DNA of 64,000 nt from Enchytraeus crypticus (taxonomy: Eukaryota > Annelida > Clitellata > Enchytraeida > Enchytraeidae): positions 450,501 to 514,500 of the forward strand of contig CAJHZI010000806.1 of the NCBI GenBank assembly GCA_905160935.1. Reading direction: 5' to 3'. The notes below the pieces were generated by a model. That model saw only the letters and a program-made list of their open reading frames with translations. It was not told the DNA's origin and did no database searches. A program made the position numbers and the translations under genes. Shown here piece by piece: positions 1 through 13,254 of this stretch (its first letter is position 1; each line of letters begins with the position of its first letter).

Positions 1-445
1 TTGATATTCTATTGATTATAGCATTGTTTAGAGGCTTTGAAGGGAAGTGTAGCCGTTTAACTAATCAAATCATTATGTATACAATAACGGACTGATTGAT
101 TCCTATTGATTGATTTTCACTGATTGATTCAAATTGATTGGTTAACACTGATTGATTGATTCCCACTGATTAATTCTCACATATTAATTTTCACTGATTG
201 ATAGATTAACATAGATTGATTCCAACTGATTGATTCCCACTGATTGATTCCCACTGATTGATACCCGCTGATTGATTCCCACTGATTGATTCCCACTGAT
301 TGATTCCCACTGATTGATGCCCGCTGATTGATTACCACCGATTGATTCCCACTAATTGAATCCCGCTGATTGATTCCCGCTGATTGATTACCATTGATTG
401 ATTCTCACCGATTGATTCCCACTGATTGATTCCCACTGATTTATT
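1..445 (+). repeat. 14-15-bp tandem repeat ACTGATTGATTCCC
   Basis: Degenerate at 1-130, then regular units to about 445. Confidence 0.9.
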
Positions 446-613
446 GATTGCCTTTGTGATGGACTAAATTTGAGATATATAAACATTTTCATGTTGCTCT
501 GTTTGATTTTCACTGATCGAATTTGTAATTGATTTTAATATATAAATTTATTTCTGCAGCATTGACTAAATTTGTAACTTAATTGCATTGTGTTATTGAT
601 TAGATATTATTCT

Positions 614-672
<59 letters not shown>

Positions 673-959
673 GATAAACATGGATGGATGTATAGAGTTG
701 GCATGATGACAGGGACTGTAGAAGAATCGATCTAATCATTGTAAGTGGGAAAGATATGGATTAGAGGGAGATATTGATTGGACTGCTCCGAAATATAGAA
801 ATTAGTCCAGAGAAACTTCAGTGATTCCAGTCTTTGTTGTTGATTCCAGCTTGCTAGTGTTATAGTAGTAGTGATTGTAGTTTTAGTTTTAGTTCCAGTT
901 TTAGTTTTATTTGTAACCATAGCAGCTGACACTTGCGGTTAGACGGTCACTAAATTGGA

Positions 960-1168
960 CAGAACTATTTGCATCACCGCGGGGGAGTTTCATTGCGTCA
1001 TCGCGGGAATTTGTAATTTTAATGTAAGTTTTTAAACTATCCCTAACCCTAACCCCTACCCTTTACTGTAACGCTAAACATATTCCTAATTAACTAATAA
1101 AATGTAGTAAACAAAGAGTAATAAGTGATTCAAAACAAGAGCCCGGGATGATGCAAATAGTTCTGTAC
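960..1168 (+). mobile_element. MITE with inverted ends ACAGAACTATTTGCATCA
   Basis: About 25-bp inverted repeats (ACAGAACTATTTGCATCACC on the left, complement of GGATGATGCAAATAGTTCTGT on the right) bound about 205 bp. The interior includes a CCCTAACCCTAACC stretch. No coding capacity; target duplication unclear. Confidence 0.72.
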
Positions 1169-1445
1169 AAGTAAATGACTATTAAACCTCAAGGAAGTTC
1201 AGTAGATTTCTAACGATCGATACCTTAATATAAATGCACGTAGATGCTAGAAATAATGGTATCTACGACGGTGTAAATAATACGTTATTTACATGTGCAT
1301 GTCATTGTATGTATAAACTATATCAGTTAAGCTATAATGTTTGACGACAACGGTTGACTATGATTCTAAAATCAGCGGCAAAAATCAGTGATAATTTCCA
1401 AACATCGTCTAATCCATACAACAAATTAAATTAAATTAAATTAAA

Positions 1446-1610
1446 ATTTGGACGATTCCCTTTACTGGACTGATTTTCCAGATTTTGGAATTTGCACCGT
1501 TTTTGGACCTTCCTTTTGCTCGCCGGCTTGATTTTGTCTCAATAGTGCTCGATGTTGTCATTGATGACTATAGCACTCTAATTGTTATTATTAATATTAG
1601 CAAAGCTGGA
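1446..1610 (+). mobile_element. Dispersed repeat family F ending in (ATT)n
   Basis: Shared blocks: TTTGCACCGTTTTTGGACCT, TTTTGTCTCAATAGTGCTCG, ATGTTGTCATTGATGACTAT, then ATT repeats. Copies: 3440-3660 (+, partly doubled), 26400-26545 (-, in a kindlin intron), 46195-46345 (+); weaker at 31010 and 45040. Confidence 0.72.
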
Positions 1611-2267
1611 CTCCGTGCTAATATAGATTTATTTAAATAGTCAGCCAGATAGCCTTATGATTAACGCAACGCAATTCTAATGCGCAATGCTCAGTCCGAA
1701 TCTGTGTGGGTTAATTCTGTAAACTATTTCTTAGTACGTAGGGGAGTGTAACCAGAGTTAGTAAGCTTAATCGTATATCTGTGCCTTACGTCTGTGAGGC
1801 TTTGTGGGTTTTTCTAAGATAGGGGAAAAATATTATATTGGAATACGACTACTAGTCATATAAAATATGAAGATAACGTTACCGATTAGCTTGTAATAAT
1901 ACTAATAATAATAATAATTATAATAATAATAATAATTACAGCAACAACAAAGAAATGGTAAATAAATCTGTAAAGAAAGCATTCTTATGTTTGTTTAAGA
2001 CCCATTTTGAATGCTTCGCATAATAATAGTAATAATAATAATAATAATAATAATAGTAATAATAATAATAATAGAGGTTTAACGTCCGTTTCCGATAAAC
2101 TAGTATAGAATTAAAACAAAATGATTGTGTCTTTATATTTAATTGAATATCAAAAGATACCGATTTATCTCTGAAACACTTATTTGCGCGATATGTCGAG
2201 CTTTCATTTTCTCTCTATCACTTGGAATATTTGCGCATCAATTGTGTTGTCGCATCCTAGTAACTCG

Positions 2268-2452
2268 AGAGTCTCTACAGATAATGCCACATCCTCAAAC
2301 AATCCTTTGGGAGGGGGGGTGTACAGTGGCATATAGTCTCTGTATATAATGCTACATCCTCAAACAATCCGGAGGAGGGGGGGAGTTTACAGTTACTGTA
2401 GCATAGATTTTCTACATATAATGCCACATCCTCAAACAATCCCTGGGTGGAC
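2268..2452 (+). repeat. Three copies of a 65-75-bp unit with G runs
   Basis: ATAATGCCACATCCTCAAAC occurs at about 2281, 2348 (one change) and 2418. The first two copies are followed by GGGAGGGGGGG-like runs. Confidence 0.85.
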
Positions 2453-3951
2453 CGTGTACGTAAAGTAGCAGAGTGCTGGTCTAGTTTTAATTACTTGTTG
2501 AAATTAATGAAATTATAAAAAGGTATTAAGTTATTGAGTTCATGTCTATGTTTCCGCGATGCGGTGAACTGGCAGAAACGATTCTGGGAAGAGTGGAATG
2601 AGTTCACCTCTTCTACTTATTGTATATTAATTAATTAATTGAAAATTCATTAATTAATTCACATAAGGTGTCTCTATTTAAACAACTATTGATCGATCTT
2701 TGATGAAACTTAGATTGATTGATTCGAGATTATTCGAGGTCTGACTGATAAACTAAAGAATTACAGATTGTTGGATAAAAATTACTTTAATTAATTAATA
2801 TTTTATTGTTTCGTTTTCAAGAGACAAATTCCAAGATGTCTGCCTCTAAAGAGAATCCATTGTTTCATTGGAGAATTAATGCGAATATTATGAAAACGAT
2901 CGATACTCTAAGAAATCGATACTCTAAGAAATTGCTACTTTTTCAGTGGATCTCACGACAATTTTAATAATCTAACTATTGATTGATTTAACGTTGTCTT
3001 TATTTAGGAGTATGAAACTACATCAATTACTTGTTCAGAATTAATTTAATGTTATCTAACCATCTAGAGGCTAATTATCTGATCTGTTAATTGATTATAA
3101 ATTATAGATGATAGTTAATTCATCGATAAGTTAGTTACCTTTTAGTCTTAGTAATCGATCGACTGACTGATTTATCGATCAGGCTGAACGGTGATTGATA
3201 TTGGCTGATTGATATTGGCGTATATTGATACAGCATCGCTCTAGTTTCCATAGCTTCCTACTTCTCGTGGATTTCTCTTTTATTTCACTGCACGCCTTGT
3301 CGATTTCTTTCCGCGCATTCATTCCATCTCACGGCTCCATTGAGTCCAGACTTCCTGGGGAATTCCCTCTATCTCCAGTGAATGGGGAAATTCCCCCACA
3401 ATCTGCTGTTAATAATAAGTCCGCTATCCATTCTTTTTATCTTAAGACCGGTTTTATGATTTTCGACCTTGCACTGTGTTGGACATTCGTTTTGCTCGCC
3501 GTTTTGGATTTGACTCAATAGTGTTGGATATTGTCATGAATGAGTACTTTAATTGCTGCAATGTTATGTTATATAATGTATGCATAAGGTATTATCTCCA
3601 ATATAGTGCTCGATATTGTCATTGATGACTGTAACACTTAATTGTTATTATTATTATTATATAAAATAATTATATAATTTATATAATTATATAATTATAT
3701 AATTATATATATAATTATATAATTTATTATTATTATTATTATTATTATTATCTCGCTCATTAAGCAGCACTTCATTTTTCTACTGATTGAATCCATTTAA
3801 AAGTCTGTTCCTTTATAAAATTTAATGCAGTCTTCAGATTGAGGGAGGTGATACCTGAAGTAGTTTCTCATTGCCTTTTAATTTAATCAATTCATCACAA
3901 CATACAGGGTATTAAGCCTTCTTCGGCTCTCGTGCCGGTCCGTGATCTCAC

Positions 3952-4020
3952 GAACCTAGTTGTTAGCATATTTGCCTGATAAGTAAGAGATTGCGGGTTC
4001 GAATCTTCGCCAGATCGTCT
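3952..4020 (+). mobile_element. tRNA-like SINE head, family C
   Basis: Reads TAGTTGTTAGCATATTTGCC, then TGATAAGTAAGAGATTGCGG and the B box GGGTTCGAATCTTC. It is tRNA-shaped but I see no complete cloverleaf. Relatives: 56655-56755 (minus), and more distantly 7285-7365 and 31156-31240 (plus). Confidence 0.55.
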
Positions 4021-4492
4021 CTAAATGTATATTTCTAATACGACCGTTTAACTTAGCTTTTTAACTTTAGCTTGAAATTCGTCTGACAAGTAGTTATTTC
4101 TTTCGGCACGTACAGTTTATGATTATTCTTCTATCATGACCCAATCATAAAATAATAAAGGTTTAGAACGTTAATTTATACCTAAATAAAATTTAATCCA
4201 TTCCCTTTTATTCGCTTGGGTTGATTACTGGACGTTTGGCATTAGAAAGAAGAAAAAAGAGATTCCCTTATTCGCAGTGACATGTAGTCTGCTCTTACTG
4301 AATTAATGCACTGACAGATTTCATTAAGCCACGCAGTACGAAAACATTTGTTAGAGATTTGTTAAATTAGTTTACCATTTCTCTCTAAAATCGTTGACGT
4401 TGTTAAATCAAATATCTCGGCCACTATCTAAACTCAGTTTATCATTAAAGTAAAAGAGAAAACATTAGAGATGAGAATTTTATGAATTTTCA

Positions 4493-4650
4493 GAGTTCGG
4501 GTTCGGTTGGTTGAAAATGAAAGTTCGGTTCGGGTTCGGTTAGCAGTTGACAATTTGAGAGTTCGGTTCGGTTCGGTTCGTTGAAAATGAAAGTTCGGTT
4601 CGGTTCGGGTTCGGTTCTAACAAGGTTTCGGGTTCGGTTCGGCTTGGCTT
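4493..4650 (+). repeat. GGTTC/GGTTCG minisatellite, block 1
   Basis: Runs of TTCGGTTCGGGTTCGGTT-type units. Open reading frames on both strands here are a by-product of the repeat. Confidence 0.92.
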
Positions 4651-5479
4651 GCTTTCCAACTCGCAAGAGTTCGATTCGAGTTCGAAATGGTTTGCTTTGG
4701 ATAATGTTGCAAAATTTTTGTTTAACTTTACTTATAATAATTATGGTTATGACAAACATGTTTAAAATGGTTTATGGCAATTATGCTTAAAAACTAATTA
4801 AGTCATAATAGCTGCCACATTTTTTCACCTGGGTAAAAATATGACAATGAAAAAAGGAGAGAAGTGGTATTTATTGCTGTACATTTCTTAAAATATTGTT
4901 AGTTGACCAACAAATGTTCATAATATAGATAATTAGCTTTATTATTGTATCTGAAATATTTCCTTGATTATAACGAGCAAATAGAATGCTTCATCAATTT
5001 TTTAATTTTTTATTGTCACTATAGGCCTATATATTAGATACGTTTATAATTAAGTGCAAATGTCTTGGCTAAAATTTTATCCAATATTTCAGAGACAAAG
5101 TGCAATTTTTAAAATAAAATTGTCAAATAAAGATGATTTGGTAAACACGTGTCCTTCCTTAGAAAAATGATCATAATATACACCGCTTGCTATCAACTGA
5201 CCAGTAATAAGCTTCATAATTTACCTTAGAGTTTCAAATTTTAAACTCTCAGATCAATTATGAAGTTACGAAAATAGTTATGAAATTATTGCATTGCTAT
5301 GGTGCAAAATTATTTACTCCAGAGAGCCTTAACACACATAGAATGTCATATGTAATTATTTGTAAATTTGGCTGCAAAAATATTAAGGTAGCACACTAAA
5401 ATTAGAAAAAATTCATAATTTGAATTTAACATGAACAAATCCACCTAGATTGAGTCAAGCATTTTCGGATTTTTATGGA

Positions 5480-5610
5480 ATACTCTCATCACTTTTGTCT
5501 CTTTGATGTTAATCTTCATTCCATATTTCAATGCCGTATCATTCAGACTATCCATTATCTTCTGTAGGCCCGTCTCACTTCCCGCTACCATTCCTTGGTA
5601 CCGCTACCAT
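5480..5610 (-). mobile_element. Internal LINE reverse transcriptase fragment
   Basis: Matches 61735-61840 of the larger element at DNA level (CATTATCTTCTG, CGCTACCATTCCTTGGT segments). It is the region just after the FADD motif. Confidence 0.7.
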
Positions 5611-5754
5611 TTTAAAATTTGTGTCGGAACCAGCCTTACCTGAATATATGCTGTTAGATACTGTAAGAGATAAAAATGCAAAAACTTATATATATCTGTA
5701 TTGTTCTTACGATCTTTAATTAATGTCAGGATGATGAAGAAGAGAGGAACTCCA

Positions 5755-5995
5755 AGAGTTTGGTTCAGTTCGGTTTGGACGAAGTCTGGGCTCGGGTTCG
5801 GTTCGGGTTCGGCCAGAGTCTGGGTACGGGTTCGGTTCGGTTCGGCCAGAGTCTGGGTTCGGGTTCGGTTCGGTTCGGCCAGAGTCTGGGTTCGGGTTCG
5901 GTTCGGGTTCGGTCAGAGTCTGGGTTCGAGTTCGGTTCGATTCGGTCAAAATTGTAGATTTTAGGTTTCGGTTCGGTTCTGGTTCGGTTCGATTC
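5755..5995 (+). repeat. GGTTC/GGTTCG minisatellite, block 2
   Basis: Same motif as block 1, here with a higher-order unit of about 45 bp starting GGCCAGAGTCTGGG. Confidence 0.92.
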
Positions 5996-6003
5996 CCTTC
6001 TCT

Positions 6004-6230
6004 AGTAAACATGCATTATAATGAAATATTAATTATATTGATATCTATCACTTTTAGTACCACATGTTTAAACCGTTAGGCAATTTAGACCATTTTCCGT
6101 ATAACCAGTCCAGTGAATGTCCGAGATTTTACTCTCAGATCAGCGCAGCTGGTATTCGAACCCACGAAGGTTCAATTCACCTCAAGGTCAGTCATTTTAA
6201 ACTTCATGACGTTACCTTTACGCTATTAAA
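6004..6230 (-). mobile_element. tRNA-derived SINE, family A
   Basis: About 230 bp with a polymerase III B box (GGTTCGAATACC on the minus strand), a box A-like TAGCGTA..., and a conserved body (GTCCGAGATTTTACTCTCAG). It lies next to the GGTTC minisatellite. Confidence 0.85.
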
Positions 6231-6654
6231 AGACTTCAAAGTGCGCAGTGACACAAATAAGAATGAAATGTAATAAATTTAAGGTTCACTCGTGTTGTGT
6301 CCGGATTGCTGAAGACTAGACTAAATTGGAAACTTACAACAAGTGGACTGCATATGTCGTAAAAGGCGACAAAGCACTAAGATCCAAACCAACGCCAGAA
6401 AGGGCATTTGGTTGATGAGCGTGGAGGCTTCAGAATTAATTTTCTAACCCTCATCCTGATTGAACTGGGACTCAGGAAGAGAAATTGAGACAAATCCGTT
6501 TTATTTTCTCTAAATGTCGCAGTAATAACATCAATGAACACGTGATAAAATGAAAATAAAAGTGAAATAAACATTATCAATATCTAAATAATAAGTACAA
6601 TAAGTTCAGTGCAAAGATGTGCATCGGAAGTTGGATAAAAGCTAGGCCAGAAAA

Positions 6655-6690
6655 TAGGACGCAAAGGCGTCCTATCTAGTTGAACTCCCA
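6655..6690 (-). mobile_element. LINE 3'-UTR fragment with hairpin, copy 1
   Basis: Perfect 8-bp stem TAGGACGC/GCGTCCTA (6655-6662, 6667-6674) followed by TCTAGTTGAACTCCC. Read on the minus strand, it lies in a 3' UTR-like stretch. Copies 2 and 3 are at 27129-27160 and 28296-28328. Confidence 0.6.
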
Positions 6691-6835
6691 GTTTTCATTC
6701 TCACGGGAAGAAGGAAGAATAAGAGGATGATGATGATTAATACGTTTAACGGCTGTGTTGACATCTTACGACGACACCAGAGGGGTCTCAGTCAGTATTC
6801 GAGCATAGAAGACCCTGCCATTGCTCTCTTCTCTC

Positions 6836-7195
6836 TTCAGTGCACTGCCAAGTGGCAGGTTCAAGGTACATATTAATACTCAAAGTCTGTTTTCTCGCTC
6901 CACAAGAGTACTCCTTAGATCAACAAGTTAATCCCTTCACAAAGTCTATGCCTTATCCACACATTATGTAACCTATAGCTTGGGAAACATATGGCTTCTG
7001 AGGTTGTTTCCCGTTGCCTTCCTCAGTTAGGTGGATTAATTACCATTTAATCCTGGGAGAAAATATTTCATGGTGAGGTGGGTTCCCTCAGCTACTGCCT
7101 TTTGTCGCCTCTTACGTACACGCGGCAGATTGTTTGCGATTGCCCTATTCTGCAGTGGTCCAACCACACCCGAACACATCACGGGGAAAGGCCAT
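6836..7195 (+). mobile_element. Dispersed repeat family D, about 360 bp
   Basis: Shared blocks: AACAAGTTAATCCCTTCACA, AAAGTCTATGCCTTATCCAC, TGTCGCCTCTTACGTACACG, CCCTATTCTGCAGTGGTCCA. Closest relative 31815-32140; shorter ones at 49045-49215 and 56340-56540. No coding capacity seen. Confidence 0.75.
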
Positions 7196-7369
7196 AGCAG
7201 ATCAAGATAAATTTCCTGCTTAAGCATTTCTTCTCGGTGTGACCAAACATGGTGCAAGTCCATTTACTGATCTTGTATCATTGTGCAGACTGGTGGCCTA
7301 GTAGATAGCAAGAATGCTTGACAAGCCGAGAGTCACAGGTTCTATACTCGCTGGACCTGTGTATTAACA

Positions 7370-8400
7370 TAGGCGTCAAACTTGGCTTTATTTAATTCAA
7401 ACTAAGCTATGTCAATATGGGTGTATAAAATACCTATTGACGTCCATCTGAGGAATAAAGTGATTGACAATGGATATCAGTTGAACGAGATGTTGCAGTT
7501 AATAGGGAATAATAAACGTTAAAAAAGTTTTTTTGTTAGAATGTAAACATGCTGAAGCGCAGCAGAAAAGTGGTGTTTTATTTTCTTCGTAAAAAACATA
7601 TTTTTGTTTAGCGGATTAACAGATAAATGCATTTCGCTTAGACTCAAGTGTCACTAAGTCCGAAAGTGTCGAGCCCAAGCTAAAAGAGGGTCCAAAAACG
7701 GTGCAAATTCATAATCCAGAAAATAAGTCCACAACCATTGTATTGATGTCAACGTCTGGACTGATGAAGTAACAGCTTTATAGGGATATCCAAAAATATG
7801 CCTTAAAACATAATTAATTGCACAATGCAAGAGAAGGACCATTTCATGTTTAGGATGTCTCCAGAATAGATTTCATCAGATGAAGACGTGGATGTTAAAT
7901 CGTATTGTACTGCACAAATTCTGCAGTGAAGAATTTAAAACCATTACGTAATAAGATGTAAAGAGGCAAAATTGATCTCACTTCCTTATCGGGCTTCCTT
8001 TAAGATACAGTAGCGCATATAATTGTAATAACATTTTGGTTGAAATTTCTCTCGTAAAATTACAGCATTCGTTATTAAATTCTATCGAGTACAAATTACA
8101 TCTAAACAATAAAAAGTGAATAAAATAATATTTTACGGATTTGATATTTAATCCTAAATGTTTGACTGAAGTTCGGACTGTGGATGAACCGCAAAGTAAA
8201 ATTGAGAGGAAATATCAGTGAACTACCGTTTACATTCATAATTACAAAATATAACTTAACATGTTTGTATAATTACTCATAGACAATATAATTAGGAGTA
8301 ACTACCGACTGACGTATTCGTAGGCTCTAATTACTCGTATTTCACGCCGTGTCATACGATCAATCGCACGAGTGTTTGTGAAACTGAAGATCGCCATTGC
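7370..8400. other. No gene recognised
   Basis: AT-rich sequence without convincing exon, repeat family or structure. Confidence 0.5.
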
Positions 8401-8560
8401 AAGCTTTTTAATAATAATAGTAATAATAATAATAAATGTTTAGCGTCTGTTTCCTCATCCATGGATGATGTCAGGGACCTCCCCAACAGCACACATCACT
8501 ACAGATCAATTCACCCAGACCAATCTGCAAAAGAAGTTAAAAGAACTGTGCTGAGGAGAA
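8400..8560 (+). mobile_element. Dispersed repeat family E next to (AAT)n
   Basis: Begins at an AAT microsatellite, then TTTAGCGTCTGTTTCCTCAT, GGATGATGTCAGGGACCTCC and GATCAATTCACCCAGACCAA. Copies: 33560-33690 (+), 53540-53690 (-); shorter relatives at 38368-38430, 59440-59515 and 57440-57470. Confidence 0.75.
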
Positions 8561-9185
8561 GTTCAGTCCAGTATCATCACTGGGCTAAAAAGTATTTCTA
8601 TAAATGAAACCTATAGGATATAGACAGACTTTTAGTTTATTTAACTTGAAATTAATGCGCTGAACAGCAAATTTCAATTTAAACGAGTCAATCCACTTAA
8701 CAAATACTACTGTGCTTCTGACCTTGACGTTGCGTTGAGATCATTCGCAAAATTGTGAAGTATTGCTAAACAGAAGTCATCGGTCGATGATGTTTTGTGT
8801 ATGGTTAACATCTGCGGATTTTCTTTTTTCTTCTTTCATCTTTCATCGTGTGAAATAACACAAGTCTGAAAGACCGTCACAGTGACTACACTAAGAATTT
8901 GAGAGGGGAGAGGCTTGGAAACTTTTTATAAACTTTTTATTTTATAGATAGTAAATTTTATAAATTTTATTTTATTTTATTTTTATTTTTATAAAAGTTG
9001 GAAACTTTTTATAAAGATTTCATTGCCTAACTGTACGCCTTTATAAAAGTCATTATATAGGCCTGTGTTGTTTTTACAATTTAACTTAACTTTGTTGTTT
9101 TGAGGATGACTGAGAGTTATTTGATACGAAATTAGTTAAATTCAAATAAATTCTGAATAAATCAGAAAATCAGTATAATTTACGA

Positions 9186-9322
9186 AATCAGCATTATTTA
9201 TACAATCAGCATTATTTATACAATCAGCATTATTTATACAATCAGCATTATTTATACAATCAGCATTATTTATACAATCAGCATTATTTATACAATCAGC
9301 ATTATTTATACAATCAGCATTA
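9186..9322 (+). repeat. 18-bp perfect satellite CAGCATTATTTATACAAT
   Basis: About 7.5 copies, essentially identical. Confidence 0.95.
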
Positions 9323-9688
9323 ATTGTAAAATAATGCTAAGATTTATAAAACCAGCACGATTGATTAAATCATCATGATTTCGTACAGTTTCTGAATGCA
9401 GGGGCGCTTGGTTTTTCACCAGCTTTCCATCCACTGACTTCACGTGACTCTGGGGTTTGCATACCAGAGGATATAACATCGAGCTAGTAACCCGAGATCT
9501 CCATGTTTTCACACCTCCTATGATATCTGACTGCTGAGTGCACTTGAACAACTTAATAACAAGTGAAATACGACAGTTTGCTATAGTGTTCTTAGTAAAA
9601 CTGAAAATTAGTAGAATTTTCTGAATAGACTTTTTTCACAAAATATTTGATACGCTATTCACCTCTAATTGTGACTCCCTCACTCTCT

Positions 9689-9708
<20 letters not shown>

Positions 9709-9722
<14 letters not shown>

Positions 9723-9990
9723 GTGCACTGACCACTGGCAGATCCATGGTATTTAACGTCTCCACGCTTCCATGTCTTCCGCCTTCCTCTTCATTTCGAC
9801 ATATGAGTGGGTCTTTAAATCATGTAACATACCTAATCTCGGCCTGCCCCTGCCTCTATTTCCTTCCATTCTACCTTCTATGACCTCTTTTAATAGACCT
9901 TCCCCCCTTAGAATGTGTCCTATCCATCTCTTCTTCCTACTTCTTAATGCATTTGTCAACTGTCTCTCTATACTAACTCTCCAGAACTTA
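9709..9990 (-). mobile_element. LINE 3'-end copy (same family as 61078-62580)
   Basis: Near-identical to the terminal part of the element at 61078: codons for [20 protein letters not shown] and [20 protein letters not shown], then the GTGCACTAAGAG end abutting a CT/GA microsatellite at 9686-9720. Confidence 0.9.
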
Positions 9991-9999
9991 ACTTTACTT

Positions 10000-11745
10000 T
10001 AACTAACGTATAATTTGTAAAATATTGATAGCAAATCGAGGATATAATTTGAATTCCTAAGTAGGTTCAGCAGGTAAGCGAGTAAAAGTTTAGTTTATTA
10101 GACATAAATTGACAAAACCTGTTTATAAAAAGAGGTGTTTTAATTCAATAATTAATATCATGGATTTGTGTTGAAATCGAATCGACGGATGATGGAGCAC
10201 TTTAGTGAACGCCTAAGCAGAATAGAAGCAGAAATATGCACCTTGGACCTGTCATTATGCTGAAAGATAAAGATGATAAGGCAGGTATACTTTAGTGTGG
10301 GCTCGTTGCAATATAGACTTTATAAAACTATAGGCTATTCTTAACATGCCTAGCTATATATGTAGATCCAACAGAGATATATTGCAAAATCGTGGCTGTT
10401 AATTTTTTAAGTAAACTTTGAAATAGTTCTAACCTTACAGTTCGCAAGCAGAACTACATGTATGTCAAGAAACGTTGAGTAAAAAACAACGAAGTTGTAT
10501 AAATATATACTAACGTAATTGTAGAATTAAGGGACTAACCTCGTTAATAATATTATAGCGCGAACGAAATAGTGGTGTCTTAGTGATTTTGAAGACGATC
10601 GATTTAGTGTGAGAGGCAGGATGGAAACAGATTCTATAAAAGAAGCTAATGCGAGAAAATGGTGACCGGGTTATTCGAGAGGTCAGTATTTTGTCCACTA
10701 CTCAGACAAATCTAACTATAATGAAGATTAATGATCGAAATCTGGACTGACCACGTCTATACGCCAGTCTAAATGTCTCAATAGTCTTTTGTGTATTGCT
10801 GAGTGTATCTTATTTTATTTCGTTTACTCAGATGAGATCATTTTCCCTGTATCTCTAGTTATGTCGAGGAACTTCAAGTTTAGAAACTATGATCTAAAAC
10901 TGTACGTGTTTGTAAGTGGTCGACGCAGTAATTTCGTAAGGGACTGGTCATATTTAGTAGTGTAAAAGTAAAAAGTAAACATACTTTATAGTGAAATGAT
11001 AAACTATGTTGATATTTATCACTTTTAATACTACATGTTTAAATCGTTTGGTAATTTAGTCCATTTTCCGTATAACCGGTCCAGTGAATGTCCGAGATTT
11101 TACTCTCAGATCAGCGCGGCTGGGATTCGAACCCACGAGAGTTAATGTGTGAAAATAGTTTATTCAAATTTTAGATTTTGAAGGATAGTGCCATTTTGTG
11201 TTTTTTGCTTGGGCTAAATTGATTTTCTAAACTTTTCATAAGCTGCTATTTCTTTACCTTCTAATTTAATTCAATTAATTTAATTAAAATTATATTCAAT
11301 CCAATTATTTAATATTTTTATTCTTTATTTAATATTAGGTAGTAATTGAATTTGTTTTAGTTTATTTTTCCTGAACTACTATATTCCTAAATTGTTTAAC
11401 GGTGAAGGTGTTCGATACGCATTGTATAGTTAATCACTATTAAATGTCATTGTAACTTTCAAATAACAAACTTTCCACATATGTGTGACTGCATAAATAT
11501 TTCTGATAGATTGATGGATTTTCTATTGATATATTAATTGATTGATTAATTAAGCTTGGATTACTTATTAATTGATTAAAGGAATTGTTTAGTAATGATT
11601 AGTTGGATCGAAAGAGTAATTGATTGATTTATTGATTGTTATAGTAATTGATTTATTAATTGTTAAAGCTTTAAATTTCTTATTCTTTCTTTTATTCTCT
11701 TTCTCATGCTCTCGCTCTCTTTCTCTCTGTCTCTCTCTCTCTCTG

Positions 11746-11793
<48 letters not shown>

Positions 11794-12740
11794 CTCTCTT
11801 CCGTTCTCTATCTTTCTCAGAAACGTCCTGAATTTATCTTTGATTCCGTCATCGCCATACCCACTAAATTCCAAAATAATTGATATGTTCGAGCAAAATT
11901 GCAATACGCTCTCCTATGCTGTCTGACATTTTCAGTTATTATTGCTTCAGATCATCTTCAAAACAGCTCTAAAAATCGAAACATTATCGTGTTTTTGCCT
12001 TGTCAAAGCCTTAAACGTTTCGAATGCAGCAACGCTCGCTGAAACGTTTGTATCGCTTCAGAAGCCGTCGCAGTCTACATGTAGAAATTAGCCTAAATTA
12101 TACGACATCGATATATGCATTTGTGGTTTGAAGTCGTTATTAGCATTCCGTTGCTCAGTTACTGTTACGTTCGATGTTGTTTTATAACTGGAATGCGTGC
12201 GGTCCGCCATTTTTGATATTTAGTTTAGTATCGTTTAATTGTTCATCACAGCACAGATTATACAAACAATAGGAACGTGCATGTAGCTAAATAAACAAGT
12301 AACAATAGAAATGAGGTTACCATAAAAGGGCCATAGCTCTGTTCGGTAATACAATAATTAGTAGCTATAGCAAGGTCTACTTGAGTCTGAAATACAAAAG
12401 ATTATATTACATTGCCAATAACAGTTTCACTGGACTTTTGCTTAACGTTTCACTGGAATGCGTCATTTTGAGACGTGAAAGTTAAAGTTAGATATACAAT
12501 TCCAAATATAATAGAATTATTAGTATGATTAATATCATACTAAAACGATCAGACGAGCGTTTTCCATTGTTTATTATAATAATATAAAAACAATTAGAAT
12601 GCTACTGTCGTCCATGACAAGCTCGAATGTTTTAAGCGTAAGAAGCATTTTTAACGTTTTTAAGCAAATGCTCCACTTGGCTCATTTAATCTCATGGCTT
12701 GAAACTCTAAACCACCTCAATTATACTGCCGTCGATTGTT
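10000..12740. other. No gene recognised; SINE A and a CT tract only
   Basis: Apart from 10974-11143 and 11700-11790 nothing is identified. The missing first kindlin exon could be here or further upstream, but I found no stretch resembling the kindlin N-terminus. Confidence 0.4.
10974..11143 (-). mobile_element. SINE family A, truncated at the B box
   Basis: The body matches the other family A copies but stops just after CCCACGAGAGTT, so the box A part is missing. Confidence 0.82.
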
Positions 12741-12744
12741 AAAT

Positions 12745-13035
12745 ATTATACGTACTGAATACATGTACATGTGCTAAATACTAGATGAATACATGTTCTG
12801 AATACTAGCTGAATACATATGTTGAATACTATCTGAATACATGTGGTATATACTAGCTGAATACATATGATAAATACTAGCTGAAAACATGCGCTACATG
12901 CTAGTTTAATACATGTGCTAAATACTAGCTGAATACATGTGGTAAATACTAGCTATATACATGTGCTAAATACTAATACATGTGCTGAATACTCACTGAA
13001 TACATGCGCTGAATATTCGATGAATTCAATGAACA
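12745..13035 (+). repeat. About 23-bp repeat GAATACATGTGCTAAATACT
   Basis: About 12 degenerate copies, ending about 220 bp before the first kindlin exon seen. Confidence 0.9.
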
Positions 13036-13254
13036 CATGCGTGCTGAATACAAATTAATACAATAATATTAATATTTGTAATATTGAACTATAATAATAA
13101 TACTATTTATTAATATATGAATATATTGATTAACTAATTGATTGATTAACGGATTTATTAACTTATTGATTGATTAACTTATTGATTTATTTATTGATTA
13201 ATTGATTGATTGATTGACTGATTGATTGATTAATTGATTAATCACGTGACGCAG

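Noticed and set aside
3952..4020. Functional tRNA gene
   Set aside because: B box is good but no full cloverleaf with paired acceptor stem was found; it matches dispersed SINE heads.
9186..9322. Possible CRISPR-like array
   Set aside because: Direct tandem satellite with no spacers, in animal DNA.
1..13254. First coding exon of kindlin
   Set aside because: Searched by eye for a start followed by the family's N-terminal pattern; none was convincing, so it is reported as missing rather than guessed.
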